Under the pieces are notes generated by a model. It saw only the letters and a list, made by a program, of their open reading frames with translations, was not told the origin of the DNA and did not search any database. From Isoetes taiwanensis (Eukaryota > Streptophyta > Lycopodiopsida > Isoetales > Isoetaceae), in the NCBI GenBank assembly GCA_021234155.1, contig JAJEKV010000572.1, positions 80,115 through 144,114 of the forward strand: a stretch of DNA of 64,000 nucleotides. The letters run 5' to 3'. The translations under genes and the position numbers were made by a program. Shown here in pieces: positions 33,637 through 45,447 of this stretch. Numbering within the stretch: the first letter of the stretch is position 1; each line of letters begins with the position of its first letter.

Positions 33637-34063
33637 TGTAGTGTCTCATTTAGGTTGTCCCCCCTGTCCCCCCAAAAATAGTTTGAAAAGTAGGTCGTCC
33701 CTATTACTAAATTCGTTTGGCTCTTATCGCAACCACCGCCACGTAGGGAATTTTCAAAAAATACTTCCAAGAAACTCGATTGCCTCCAAGAACCCGATGC
33801 CAGGAGAGGAGACGATCTCATGTTTGTATCAGGGAAGGGAAGGATCACATAAAGCAAGGCATGCAAAATCGATACCATCACTGCAACCGAAGTAAGGCAA
33901 AAAAAACTACTTTATTTCAGATTTTATTTTACAAAAACTCAATTACGAGTACATCCAATCTTGTCTTTGGTTTCAGACCAGTAACATGAGAAAGTATGAA
34001 GAGGAATTAGGAAAATTCGAGCTTCTTTGTTACCAGATTTAGACCACAGAGAAATACCTTCTT

Positions 34064-37000
34064 GTGATCAGATTTCTTTTGATGAACATAGCTATGGAAG
34101 ACGCAAATGTGAACAATTCAAAGGGAAAAAAGAAGAGGACATCAGAGCAAGAGACTTTAAAAAAGAGAAGGCAACGAAAGCGAAGAAAAGAGGAAAAACA
34201 AGCTACTCTACAAGAGAGTTCTTGTTGTGTCAGCCAAAGGAACATTCGCAGGAGTAAAATTGTGGAGAATATAGTGTTTTCATTTGTTAGAAATACATCA
34301 AAAATGGACACTGAAGAGAAAAGAGAAGTTTTGAGTGATTTCATGAAAGATAAAGAAGTGAGAGAGTTTCCTGGTGAAGAATTCAGGAATATGGAGGTGA
34401 AAAATCAGTTGGTTGGTAACATTAGAGGAAACATTCAGTCCGTAAAATCTTCTACAAGCATAGACTCCATGGCAGCGAAAAAAAGCGTACTTGCAATGGC
34501 TATTGGAGATGGTGGTTGCACAAGTAAGACTATTAGTAAGAGAAACTTGGGTAAAGTTTTGGGAGTCCATCCGAGAAATATTGCAATGGCAATAGATAAG
34601 CACAAACAAGTGCATGTTGATAAAGCTGGGTGGGTCTTTTACAGAAGATCCAAGAGGTTCGGTTCGATTACAGATGATGTCATTGAGCTGGTTCATGAAT
34701 TTTGGGATGCAAATACAAGGGTTTCACCGAATGCAAAGGATGTGAGATACAAAAGGCTGGCAAAGAGTATTAAACAAGAACATGCCACACATTATTTGGA
34801 GGATACACAGGTTCATTCCTTCCTTCCTTTTTCTATATTAAAAAAAAATTATAAATTCTGATTAATGCAAGTTGCTTGGTTAGATTTTATATGTTTGTAC
34901 GACATTTGTTTTTTTTCTTTAATTTGTTATTTGTGAAAGATGATAGTAGTAGTTGCAGACTACATTATGAGTAGTTAGAGTTCCAAGTTCTTGTATGGTA
35001 GAGATCATGTTATAGTTCAAGTTTTAGTTCCAATCCTGAATTGTAGCTCCTACTTTGAAGTTATAGTTGGAGTAGACTAGTAGGTTACAGGTTCAGGTCA
35101 CAGCTTATACTCCCAATAGCAGTTACAGTCAGACAATGGTTACAGTTAGAAACTAGCTACAGTTAGTTGCAGTCAGACAATAGTTGCAGTCCGAAAATAG
35201 CTACAGTTAGTTATAGTCATGTTTCAATCAGTTACAGGTGCAGGTCATATTTACAAATAGTTACAGTTGCAGGTGATAATGACAGTCTGATTAATAGTGG
35301 TAGTTATTGTTTCAGTTCCAGTTGCAAATGCAAATGTATGATAGTTGTAGCTGGTGTTGTAGTTCTAGTTGCAAATGCAGTGCAACTAGAGTTGCATGAA
35401 CTTTGTTGTGTACTAGTTATAGCTTTAGTTGTTATTTGTGAGCTCTTTCTTATATGTAGGCCATGAATATGAACTCACTACGACTTTGTTATGCAGTCCG
35501 AACTATTTCTTAAATTCAAAGAGCAATATCCAGAGGTGAAGATCCATCAAAGGGCATTTGAGAAATTAAAGCCATGGTATGTACTGAAATTGAAGCAATT
35601 TAACTCTTGCTGCTGCATACATCATGTGAGGTTGCAAATGTTGTTAGATGGTTTTAATAAGTTGAGGGACCAGCATGTGAATTCTTGTAGTTGTGCATGT
35701 GGAGTATGTCAGTGTATGGAACAAGACATTTGTATTGCTAGGACGAAGAAATATAAAACAACTACAGAGCTATGGCAGTCTATCCTTTGCCCAAGGGAAG
35801 AAAATCAAGAATTTCACAAAAAAGATTGCATATATGGGCTTTGTAGCAATTGTGGTATATCACAGCTTCCGATATGTCCATTAGAGTTATCAGACCAAGG
35901 ATCTATTAGTTGGGAGTATTGGGATTACGAGGAAGGTGGTAAGGATAAGTGGGGAAAACCGAAGAAAGTACTTAAGCGTTTGTGGAAAGAGACTGAACCA
36001 CGAACGTTTACGCATAAATTGATTGACAGGTTGGCTAAGTTTCCTTTGCATAGTTTCAGGCATAAGTGGCAAGCAAAGCAATTCAAGGAACTGCTTGAAA
36101 ACCTTCCTCCTGGCATTCTTGTGTCAGTGGTCGATTTTGCTGAGAATTTTTCTATTCAGCTACAGAACCAAGTTCAGTCTGCATATTGGGCTACTAAACA
36201 GGTTACTATCTTAGTGCATATTACATACTATGTAGACTCGTGGTCGTGATGATATGATAAAAGACACTCATTATTATATATCTGATGATACAAAGCACGA
36301 TACATTGTTTGTTCAACACGCTTTTATGATGCATTATGACTTTATGAAACAACAGGGCATGGATCCAAATAAACATTGGGTCTTTTCAGATGGAGCAGCA
36401 TCACAATTCAAAGCAGCAAGACCATTCTATTTTGTCGGACGATACTCACATGACACACAAATTGAGATGATGTGGAATTTTTTTGGCTCGAACCATGGTA
36501 AAGGCGAGCATGATGGTAAAGGTGCAGAATTAAAACGGTGGTTGAGGGAATTGATGAAGAGACAATCATCTTTAAAAATTGAAGGTGCAACTGATATAGT
36601 CAAAGTAGCCAAGGAGGGCTTTGCTTTTACTGCTCCATCTTCTAGTTTGAAAAGGAAATCAGTCAGAAGATGGTTTTGGGAAGTGGAGGGGGTAAATAGA
36701 AAGAACCTTTGGGCAGCAGAGACTATAGAAGACACAAGGAACATTCATTCTGTTCATGGATTCAATCTAGAATGCCCTACCCAATTGAATGTAAGACGTT
36801 TATCTTGCTTTTGTGTAAATTGCTTAGATGCGGAATGGGAGAAATGCATGAACAAGGATTATGTAGATAATTGGGAGCTTGTTACAGTTGTACCAAGCAA
36901 GGCATTGGCTGATGAATTTGAGCAACACAAATCTGAAAGAGCCAGGTTTTCCATACAATCAACTATTTTGACAAATGATATAAGAGTGGGCGACAATTTT

Positions 37001-37360
37001 GCAATTGCTGCACCAAAGGATAATGAAGAGGGGGCATTATTTTGGGTGATGAAATGCACAAAGACTAAGTATGTTGTTAAGGAAGCCTTTGAGGTCAATG
37101 GCCAAACGTTTTATCCAGGAGAGGAGCTCCTTGAAGGTATTTACTTTCAAAAGGCAGCAAGATCACAAACCAGCTATGTTTTATGCTCTGATCAGCCAAA
37201 TGCAATAGTGTACGCCACTCAAGTTTGTGGAATTAAGTTGGCCATGCCACAAGCGAAACATCGGCTGAAGGGAAACAAAGTTGTATACACGCTCAATGAA
37301 GCTGATAGTGAGAAAATTTTAGACAATCTTCCTGATGTGTTAAGTGATGATGAAGACTAA
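34064..37360 (+). CDS. Copy A: putative DDE-like transposase family protein, intron-containing, nearly intact
   Basis: Exon 1 (34064-34810) encodes a Lys/Arg-rich nuclear-localisation-like stretch (KGKKKRTSEQETLKKRRQRK) and a helical region with NLGKVLGVHPRNIAMAI and FWDANTRVSPNAKDVRYKRL. A 686-bp phase-0 intron follows. Exon 2 (35497 on) has LFLKFKEQYPEVKIHQRAFE, a Cys-rich block (CCCIHH, CSCACGVCQCMEQDIC, CIYGLCSNCG), KWQAKQFKELLENLP and SVVDFAENFS (Asp at 36133-36135). A frame change or tiny intron lies at 36227-36254. Then come THYYISDDTKHD, HWVFSDGAASQFK (Asp at 36389) and HGKGEHDGKGAELKRW (Glu/Asp at 36506/36512). These are spaced like an RNase-H-fold catalytic triad. The C-terminus has a SCFCVNCLDAEWEKC cluster and a VGDNFAIAAP reader-like domain. 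Similar proteins exist in other eukaryotes as uncharacterised genes. Transposase activity is my inference. Confidence 0.65.
34811..35496 (+). repeat. Intron of copy A, built of degenerate GTTACAG/GTTGCAG words
   Basis: Between about 34940 and 35400 the intron is packed with AGTTACAG, GTTGCAG, AGTTATAG and TAGTTCCAG words at irregular 6-15 bp spacing. Donor GGATACACAG|GTTC and acceptor TTATGCAG|TCC fit plant rules and keep the frame. Many internal TTGCAG words resemble 3' splice sites. The homologous intron in copy B is only 73 bp, so this one was expanded by repeat growth. Confidence 0.65.
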
Positions 37361-38470
37361 CAGTAAATGTGGAAGGCTGCTTCTTGAAGACAAAGGTACT
37401 TGTACATAATACAGATTTAATTCTTCTTCCATGCATTGCATTGAGACTTTACTGTACCATTATTTGTTGCAGGTTTAAGAAGACTCTACCTTCTGTGAGT
37501 TCATTGAGCATATTATTTGTCGCTACATGGGAGACATACAATTATTACGATTCTGACGGTTACACGCAGTGGGTGAAGAATCTACATTGTGAAGTTGAAG
37601 CATTCACCTGGAAATAGGCCTTATTGTAAACCTTATTGTTGCTTGATGTTGCATCATCAGCAAACGATTATTTGAATATTTGAATGTCCAACTTGGACTT
37701 ATATTGATCATCGTCAATTGCAGCTTGAATACAAAGAAATATCCCCCTTTCTGCTTTTGGGAAGCAAAATTGTATTATCAACGCTTTAGTTTGAAGTTTT
37801 TCATTTGCATTGCTTTGTCTATTAGCTCTTGTTTGGCTGCAGCGAGGAGAGATTGTCCATTATCTCGTGTTGATCGCAAATAGGGAGAGAAGGAGACTTG
37901 CCACAAAGTTTGCCGTTTGTTTTGTAGTGGTTGTTCTTTCCTAATATGTGAAGATTTGGTTCATGTTGTGTATTAAATTGAACCAATGTTAGTGTGAAGA
38001 TTATGATCCTCCGGACTGAAGTTGCTCCCCGATTTATGGTTTCGATATGGGGAAGTTGCATGCGCATTAATCGTACATATAGATCATGAGATAAATAATT
38101 ACGATATGCCCCGCATTAATCGTACATATAGATCACAGATAAATCATTAAAGACATGGTGAATTAGATCGAATTCCGGCAGTAAACAAACCCTTTTGTGT
38201 GGATCAAAGTTCGAGTTTGAGTCAGTGGTTTTCGAGTCAATGACCAAATGAACAGTAACATTCAATTAAATCAATTCCTGGGTTTATATATCCCACAAGC
38301 ATGAATGAAAAAAAAAACCATTGTTATATAAGCATTTGCATTTTTCATTTAGGTTGGATTGGGTCTTCATGGGAAAGGAGAAGAAGAAGCTCCTTTCCCA
38401 TGAAGATCCATTCCTTGATCCATTCCTTTTAAAGATTTTCTTAATTAATCAATATTCGACTTAACCTTTT
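37361..38470. other. 3' flank of copy A
   Basis: Probable 3' UTR and spacer. GCATTAATCGTACATATAGA followed by TCA occurs twice, 50 bp apart, near 38063 and 38112. No other gene seen. Confidence 0.45.
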
Positions 38471-39067
38471 TAGGATCTCAACATGAAATGTCTAGCATCT
38501 AGATTATTTTCCTTCTTGTGCAATGCTTCTAAATATCAAACAATCAATACAATTTAACTATAGAACCATTGAACCATTGAATTCAAAAGTTCAATAGAAA
38601 AAATTCATGTTCATCCTCAAGAGCCCGGGCATTCATTATTATTAAAATGAATCCAATGATACACTGCTCGTTCTACCGATTCGCTCCATTCTAAATTTGA
38701 ATTAATGAACCTGGCCTTCAGATATTCGATCGAGCATTTCCTTTGGTTCTCAACCAATGGCACTAAAGGTTCACAATAATGATAATAATTAGGTTCGCCA
38801 CGAACCATTGAACCTTATATTATAAGGTTAACTTTTATCTTTGGCATAGGTTCACTAATGACCTTTATACTGTCTTTGCTCCCTTGCATTTCACAGGTCT
38901 TCTTACCCTGTTTGAGTTGAACCTTCTTAGGATCCTAACATGAAATGTCTAGCATCTAGATTATTTTCCTTCTTGTGCAATGCTTCTAAATATCAAACAA
39001 TCAATACAATTTAACTATAGAACCATTGAACCATTGAATTCAAAAGTTCAATAGAAAAAATTCATGT
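38471..39067. repeat. Near-identical 140-bp direct repeats, offset 457 bp
   Basis: 38471-38610 and 38928-39067 match almost base for base, from TAGGATC through ACATGAAATGTCTAGCATCT to AGAAAAAATTCATGT. This amounts to about 1.3 copies of a 457-bp tandem duplication and is young compared with the rest of the window. A short LTR pair is an alternative, but the internal 317 bp has no primer-binding or polypurine site. Confidence 0.85.
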
Positions 39068-39129
39068 CTAGATCCATTGAATTCATTGAATTCAAAAAAA
39101 TCTTTTAACTGCCTAGATCTAATATCCCA

Positions 39130-39238
39130 ATATTGGGTAACACCCAATATCCTTATATAGAACATTAGGCCTAGGCCTAGAACATATTTTATGAAAACAC
39201 CCATATAGAACATTCGATATGGGGTGCTTTCATAAAAT
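39130..39238. repeat. Two adjacent perfect or near-perfect hairpins
   Basis: ATATTGGGT (39130-39138) pairs perfectly with ACCCAATAT (39142-39150). ATTTTATGAAAACACCC (39186-39202) pairs with GGGGTGCTTTCATAAAAT (39221-39238) with one mismatch and an 18-base loop. A GGCCTAGGCC palindrome lies between them. These could be the end of a small fold-back element. Confidence 0.7.
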
Positions 39239-39356
39239 ACCCCAACACCCCATACGAATGTTGGACTCGACTTTTGAGGCGTGCTTTTAAGTTTGCATGC
39301 AGCAGCAGAATCGTTCACTCTTCATTTTCACTCTTCGTTGCAACAGGAACGATTCT

Positions 39357-39533
39357 ATGGCGAAGATCAAGTTTACTGCCAGGGTGCCAATGGAGGAGTC
39401 CGTTGCTTCCAGCCACCGCCGTGAGGGCACTAAACTGAAGATTGTGGCCAAATTCTCTTGTCTGGAGGTGAATCGGCACAAGCAAAGAAAAGGAGCCGCA
39501 GGATCTCATCTAAGGTCCAAAGAAGATGGATAG
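39357..39533 (+). CDS. Small basic ORF, 58 aa, unknown
   Basis: An ATG at 39357 opens MAKIKFTARVPMEESVASSH and a basic, Lys/Arg-rich remainder (KLKIVAKFSCLEVNRHKQRK) to a stop at 39531-39533. The opposite strand is also open over much of this stretch, which weakens the case for coding. The first nine residues loosely recall the histone H3 N-terminus, but no histone fold follows. It could be a first exon; no good downstream exon was found. Confidence 0.25.
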   Translation: MAKIKFTARVPMEESVASSHRREGTKLKIVAKFSCLEVNRHKQRKGAAGSHLRSKEDG

Positions 39534-40683
39534 ACCGTGTGCATGCAACCGATGAACATATACGGAGATGCACATTGAAGCTTCTGGCGATGACCTTCAT
39601 GTTCAGCTGATGATGCCTTCGCGTTCATGAACTTCTATCTTCTCGGCTCTATGGATTTCTCGGCTACCTGGATATATGGCTTTCTCGGCTACCTAGACAA
39701 ATTTTTGTGTAAATGATGTTTTTTGTGTAAAGAAGTTTTGGATTTAAGCTTTTTCTAAGTGAACTTTTTCCTGTAAGCTCTTGAATGAGTAACTTATGAT
39801 TCCAAATGTAAACACTTGATACATATTATGATAATATATTCTTTGTTTTCCCTTATCTTGTTACGTCTTTTTTATACCTGCATGCAATATTTCTCCCTCA
39901 ACCCTAAACCCTGAGTTGATCCTCCAGGTTTAACTTTGATTTTAACACAATAATAGTTCGCTGGTGCTGTGCAGGCAGTGTGGCTATAAAATAGGTTGTT
40001 ACGTGCAGTTGTTGGCTGGGTTTGTGTGAGTTAAGTGGCTATAAAATAGGTTAAGTGCAGAGACTGATACAAATTAAGCATGATGAGAAACCAAAAGACT
40101 TTGATGTTAGAGTCTCTGAACGTGCAAGCAAAATAAGTCCTAAACCTGAACAAATTGCATAAACAAATGCAATGAACAAATTGCATAAACAAAGTGCAGA
40201 AAGTGCAGAAACAATTGCACACACAAATGCATCCAAGGCATTTTGAAATCTGTGGTTTGAGAATAACATACAATGTTAGTTATCAATTACATATTCAATT
40301 GCACAATCTATTCTATCTATTTCAATCTAATGAACAAAGTGCAGAATGCAATGAATGATTTTGAAATCTCTGGTTTGAGAATAACATACAATGTTTACAA
40401 GAAATGCATCAATATCAATACAATGATTCCAAATCAATAACAAATCACGTAACATTGTAATCTGATAAAAGCAAAATCAGAAAGAATGTAAAGTGAGAAA
40501 AAGTTATATTGAATAAACTGAAGCAATTACAATTGGGGATAAATGTCGGTAATACTTGTATTTCTTCAGAGTATCAACGGCTTTCTTGGAAGCCTTATCC
40601 GAAAAGTTAGTTAATGGATTGGCCCTGAACATACACTTCCACATTTCAAACTTCCAAGTCCTTCCAGCCATGGTTTTAGATGT
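39534..40683. other. No gene seen; short repeats
   Basis: AT-rich. TTTTGAAATCT.TGGTTTGAG followed by AATAACATACAATGTT occurs at about 40240 and 40360. GTGCAGAAA and AACAAATTGCATAAAC words recur between 40140 and 40230. Beyond the stop at 40684 the frame of the minus-strand phosphatase-like gene stays open for about 50 codons (to about 40510). Confidence 0.45.
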
Positions 40684-43600
40684 TCAAATTAAGAAGTCAC
40701 CATCTCTTCTAGATGGTTGATAAGTGTTAGGGCATACCATCGTATGTGGACTGTTCTTAAAACCACGGTACAACATATCATCGATTAGCAATGTGTTATG
40801 ATGCATCCATGCTCCCTTCATTTCAGAATAAACCTTGCTCAACTCCTTCAACAAAATAGGCTTCCTATCAACTTTGAATGCCGTATTTGTGCACTTACCT
40901 GAAGACCATGTAAACTGTAAGCTTTCTCGAACAGCTTTTTCAAACATTTGATTCAGAATAAGATTAGTTGCAGTGCTGCTCATTGTTGTCCAAATGGCAA
41001 TCTTGAAGTTATCCTTGCACCACTCTAGAAGCTCCTTAGCCTTCGGGCGCAATACAGCTATCTTTGTGTGATTAAGGTGCTTTAGTTCTGCACCATCCAT
41101 GACACAACTTGGCAATGGCTCAGTATTCTCAAACAGCTTCAGCAAAACTCCATCTAGCTCAAAAATCAAAAGCTTTTTATGCGACTTCATCCTTTTGGTA
41201 CATGGAGACTTGGAAGGGCTGCTAAATACTAAGCTACGTTTAATTTTTCTTTCCTTGCAGCCATTATGAGCCCTTGCATTTTCTGGAAGGAAATGCTTTA
41301 AATAAACAAATACGAGACACTTCATACAAAAATAACAAAGAATTACCAGGTGAAACAGATTCTTGTGATTGTGTTCGATGAGATGTCTCCTTCTTTGTCT
41401 TCACAACTGGACTACATGATGAAATGGGAAGACTACCATGGGTTTCAATGGCCTTATTATCGTCTGCTGCACCAACAAACTTTGATTGACACAAAGTAGC
41501 CTCCCTATTGACAACAAGCGGACTGCCCACATTCAGTTTATTTCCACAAGGTGATGAAGCAGTGTCGCTCACATCTTTCGCATGTTGCGGTCTCTTTAAG
41601 TCTACAAGCATTACAGAAAGCTAAATTGACAACATGTAATAACAAACACATAAGTTTTGCAGAAACCTAGTTTGTCCAAACATGCATTACCTGGTGATAT
41701 CATTGTCGTCTTTGGCTCATTCTCTTCGTGAAATATCAACTCTTTGTTTTTACCTTCAGCTTCCACAGCAGTACCTATCTTTGATGAGTGGCCTTGAATA
41801 TCTAGATGTACATAAATAAAAAATCATTGCTATGCAACAACATTTGAAAAGCTAGTCCATTTGAACATATAATTACCTGGATGACTCAAGATTGCAGTGT
41901 TTGGCTCAAAAGACATCAGAGTTGTACAGCTATCGTGCAATTCCAAACCAGTTGCTGATTGTCCTTGACTATCTGTGTTTTGCAAATGTGAAGAACATAT
42001 ACATGGTCATGCTTTTTAGAAGCTGCAATAAATCCTGCAAAGTAGAAAACATTTTTAGATTTGTTACCATCATTGTCCTTCTGCTCTTTGTAAGAAATAA
42101 TGTCCATAGAACCCTTCCCAGTTGTTAATGCAGTGCTCAAACGTCTCGGCATAAGTTTATGTTCCTTGGGATATGATATGGAGGCCGGGGTGGAGCTAAC
42201 ACCTTTCATTCTCGATTTCTCTGTTTCCATATGCAAGTAACATTCATTAAGTTATCTTGTGTGAGCTGAAAATAATGAATACAACCAACCGTGCGAATCT
42301 AGGGTTATGCTAATGTTGGACTCCTGGCACCCCTTTAATCCAAGAAAAGACAGCCATGATTTTGACATGTTATATCCACAATCGGTATAACAATATATTG
42401 TAGAGCAACTGCAAAAAAAAAAACACTGTTAGAAAAATTCATTCAGAAAATAATGGCATGGGAAGATGCTACACGAAATGCACTCATAACATGCCACATG
42501 ATATGCATGTCTACACTCCACAATAATGATTGGCAAGAGCATATCATCCAATGTCAGTGACCTGTTACAAAATGGGCATGCTTCATTCAAATTAATGCTC
42601 AAATCTTCCTTCATACTATGAACAACGACCGGTGTTTGGGTAGGCAAACAAGGATCGAACTCAAAAGGTTTGCACATCTTCAGATCGAGATGCCAACAGC
42701 CTCATAAGGCAGGGCCTCAATTTGTTTAGCTGCTCCAACTCGACATCTCTAGAAATCTCTGAATTCAGTAAGTCATCGAGAGCTTGCTTCAAAGCTACAC
42801 CCAATTCTTCAAGATCTCTTTCTTGCAAGTCAATTACTGCCTCAACACCCTCCTTCGCTGCACTTGAGAGCTTTGTGCACAAATCTTGGTACTTCTTAAT
42901 CTCATTGGCCACACTAACCTGCCTAGCTTCCAAACCTTTAATATTTTCTTTGATGACACTGCACTTTTCGTCACTTAGTTGCAGTTCGATAGTCAGCTTG
43001 TTCACATCATGTTCTGCAATAGAAATCCATTCCTCCAATATCCTCGACATCTCTAAAACACAAAGAGACACTAAATTAGAATATTGAATAAATTAGATAA
43101 ACAATTGACTGCCATTAACTTGCAGCTATAAGACACAAGTTGCAAGCTGTAACTTTGACCTATGGGACAGAAGCTTCAAGCTGCAAGCTGTATGATTGAC
43201 CTATGACACACGCCAAAAGCTGGAAGTCGCAATCGCGGACCTATGCGTTACAAGCTTCAAGCCGCAAGTCGTGTGACTTTGACCTATGGGACACAAGCTT
43301 CAAGCCGAGGTCAGAATCGCATGACACACTCTCTCACTATGACCGTGGGTGAATCCGCAACTACTAAGGCGTGGTGCACCATGGCTGAGACTGGCCAGAT
43401 CTGTAAATAGTAAGGCATGACACATCTGCACCAAACAACTGTAAGCTTCCACCTGCAATTGCAACTGTGACTGGAAAGATTAAGATGGTAGTAAACATTA
43501 ACTAGAACATGTGCTTAAGCTTGTAGCTGCAACTCACAAATGCATGCTTTTACCTATGAGTTAACTGCAAGTTCAGGTTTGACTTACAACATATACAAGC

Positions 43601-44220
43601 ACATGCTTCTAACTATGAATACAACAACGATTTTAGATTTAGCTAAGAATGTACTACAGAAAAATAAAAAAATAAAAACAGCAATCAAATAGTACCTGGT
43701 ATTTTTTTTGCGTAATTGGCATCATTCACCTGGGTCTTACATGGCACATTGGAGCTAACATAGATTTGTGAAGTGGGCTTATCAACAAGCACTGGCGCAA
43801 TTGGAGACATTGTCAACTGAGGAACAACATTTGTTGTAACTTTTTCCAGCCCATCCTCATAATCATTGTTTGAAAGTGCTCTACTCTTTGCAGCTGACTT
43901 TGCATGCTTGTAGAAGCTCATCCAGTTTATTTCACGGCCATTGCAATGTAAGAGAAATGCTACTGCCAATGCTTGAGGCACCTGCCCTCCTAAAATCTCT
44001 TACGATCATGTATTTTTGTATACAATGATAGAAACTCTTCCTTCTTGTTTTCCTTCAATAATCTGAACCTATAACAAGACTTACCATTTACCTTTGGACC
44101 CCACATCTTTCGCATGTCATTCTCATCAACATTCTTGTCCTCTGATTTATATAACTCCTTAAAGGTCAAACCTTTCTTTGCTCAAATTTGGAATTGCATC
44201 GTTTTGGTAATCGCTTCCAT
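40684..44220 (-). CDS. Multi-exon gene: coiled coil, RING-like module and FCP1/HAD phosphatase-like domain
   Basis: Proposed exons (minus strand): 44220-43696, 43052-42475, 42408-42290, 42220-42068, 41972-41877, 41801-41691, 41601-41347, 41282-40684. All introns are GT/AG, mostly phase 1 with the codon split as G|xx. Lengths sum to 2436 nt (812 codons) if one T is added in exon 1 (near 44007) and one removed in exon 2 (near 42668). The protein has an N-terminal region, a coiled coil (LEEWISIAEHDVNKLTIELQ), a RING-like set (CPFC, ECRHAYHVAC, YCYTDC), short linker exons and KKLLIFELDGVLLKLF...LLIDDM, an FCP1-type HAD fold. The nucleophile Asp of DxDx(T/V) is Glu (41158-41160). An in-frame TGA at 44184-44182 follows the ATG; an acceptor just after it (AG at 44182-44181) would avoid it and start an earlier-exon reading. 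RING suggests ubiquitin transfer, HAD suggests (pseudo)phosphatase. Both are inference. Confidence 0.7.
43120..43320. repeat. Intronic minisatellite, roughly 55-65 bp unit
   Basis: The phrase GACCTATGGGACA.AAGCTTC followed by AAGC.GCAAG...TGTG recurs three to four times in the first intron of the RING-FCP1 gene, with unit length varying between about 55 and 65 bp. Confidence 0.65.
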
Positions 44221-45447
44221 GAGATCTGTAAACATATTAAGACAGAGTTTAAAGATTGGCTAGAATTAAAGAAATGCTTGAATCAAATGTAAATATTTTG
44301 TAACAATTGGCTAGAGACGATTTTGGTCCATAAGAGCTATTACAGTCCTATATTTTCCCTGCCTAGAAAGATGAACTCAACAGCATGTAAAATATTAAGA
44401 CCCAGCATTATTCAACAAGCTGCCTACATTATTCACTTACACAAAGCATGTTCAGTCAATTACATGAGGTATGCTAAAAATACTTAATAGTTATGGTAAG
44501 AATTTAGAGAAGATCACGCAAAGTCACTCAATTTATCTGAGCACTCAATATAAAGAATATGAATTAGGTCGAGTCCTCTTCTCTGCAAATTTAACTAGAG
44601 AATTAACAGCTTCAAATTTTATGCCTTATGGTGATTAAAACAAAGAGCATTAGTGTGAAGACTGGAGAAGACGAAGCTAATGCAATAGAATAAGATTTAG
44701 AACAAGAAAAAGAACAAGAACGTGCATGATGCCGGAAGAACAACCTGAGGGAAAAGATGGAGGAGAAAACTTGATGCCGTTTTAGCTGTGTGGCAGAGGT
44801 GGGACGTTGAATGACGGAGCCAGAAGAGTCGGCAGCAAAAGAATTCCCTCCCTCCCATTCTTGCTATTTCCCGATCCCTCCCTCTCTCCGTTAGTTTCGG
44901 AAAATTCAAAATACCACCTGACATTCCCACTATTTTTCTAACTACTATAGTAGTTCGAATTAAGACTTTTTTGATACACTATATTGTGCTTCTACCCAAT
45001 TCTGCCATAGGGTGCAAAATCGGTATTGGGTAGCGGAAATCACCGTCCGGACGCCGCTTACAAGTGCTTAAAATCGGCGTGTTTTAAACACGACGTGCCC
45101 GTCAAATGACAGGCTGAGAAAATCATGAGCTTGTTTGGTGCCGGAAACATGAATGCCTGTAGCCCGCCATATTCGTGGATGGTGGGCTAACCCATCTTGA
45201 ATTCAAGCAAAATGGAGGGACTAATTGTTTCCAAGAATTGCCTGAACCGAAATTCAACAATTTGCCCTCACCAATTTTGCAATACACAGAAATCCGGGAT
45301 AGATGAAACCCAATTCCTCTCCCCGTTCAATTTACAGAGCCATTGATGCAGCAAGAAAGAGAGATCAGAGGCAGAGATTGTATGCAAAGAAGGTAGCAAT
45401 GAAGAAGAATTCCCCTTCTAAAGATTAAGCCTTCAAAGAAGAATAAG
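44221..45447. other. 5' flank of the RING-FCP1 gene and spacer
   Basis: Holds the promoter or 5' exon region of the minus-strand gene and the upstream flank of copy B. 45051-45083 (GACGCCGCTTACAAGTGCTT followed by AAAATCGGCGTG) resembles, in inverted orientation, part of 48375-48400 and is considered in the findings. No coding exon recognised. Confidence 0.4.
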
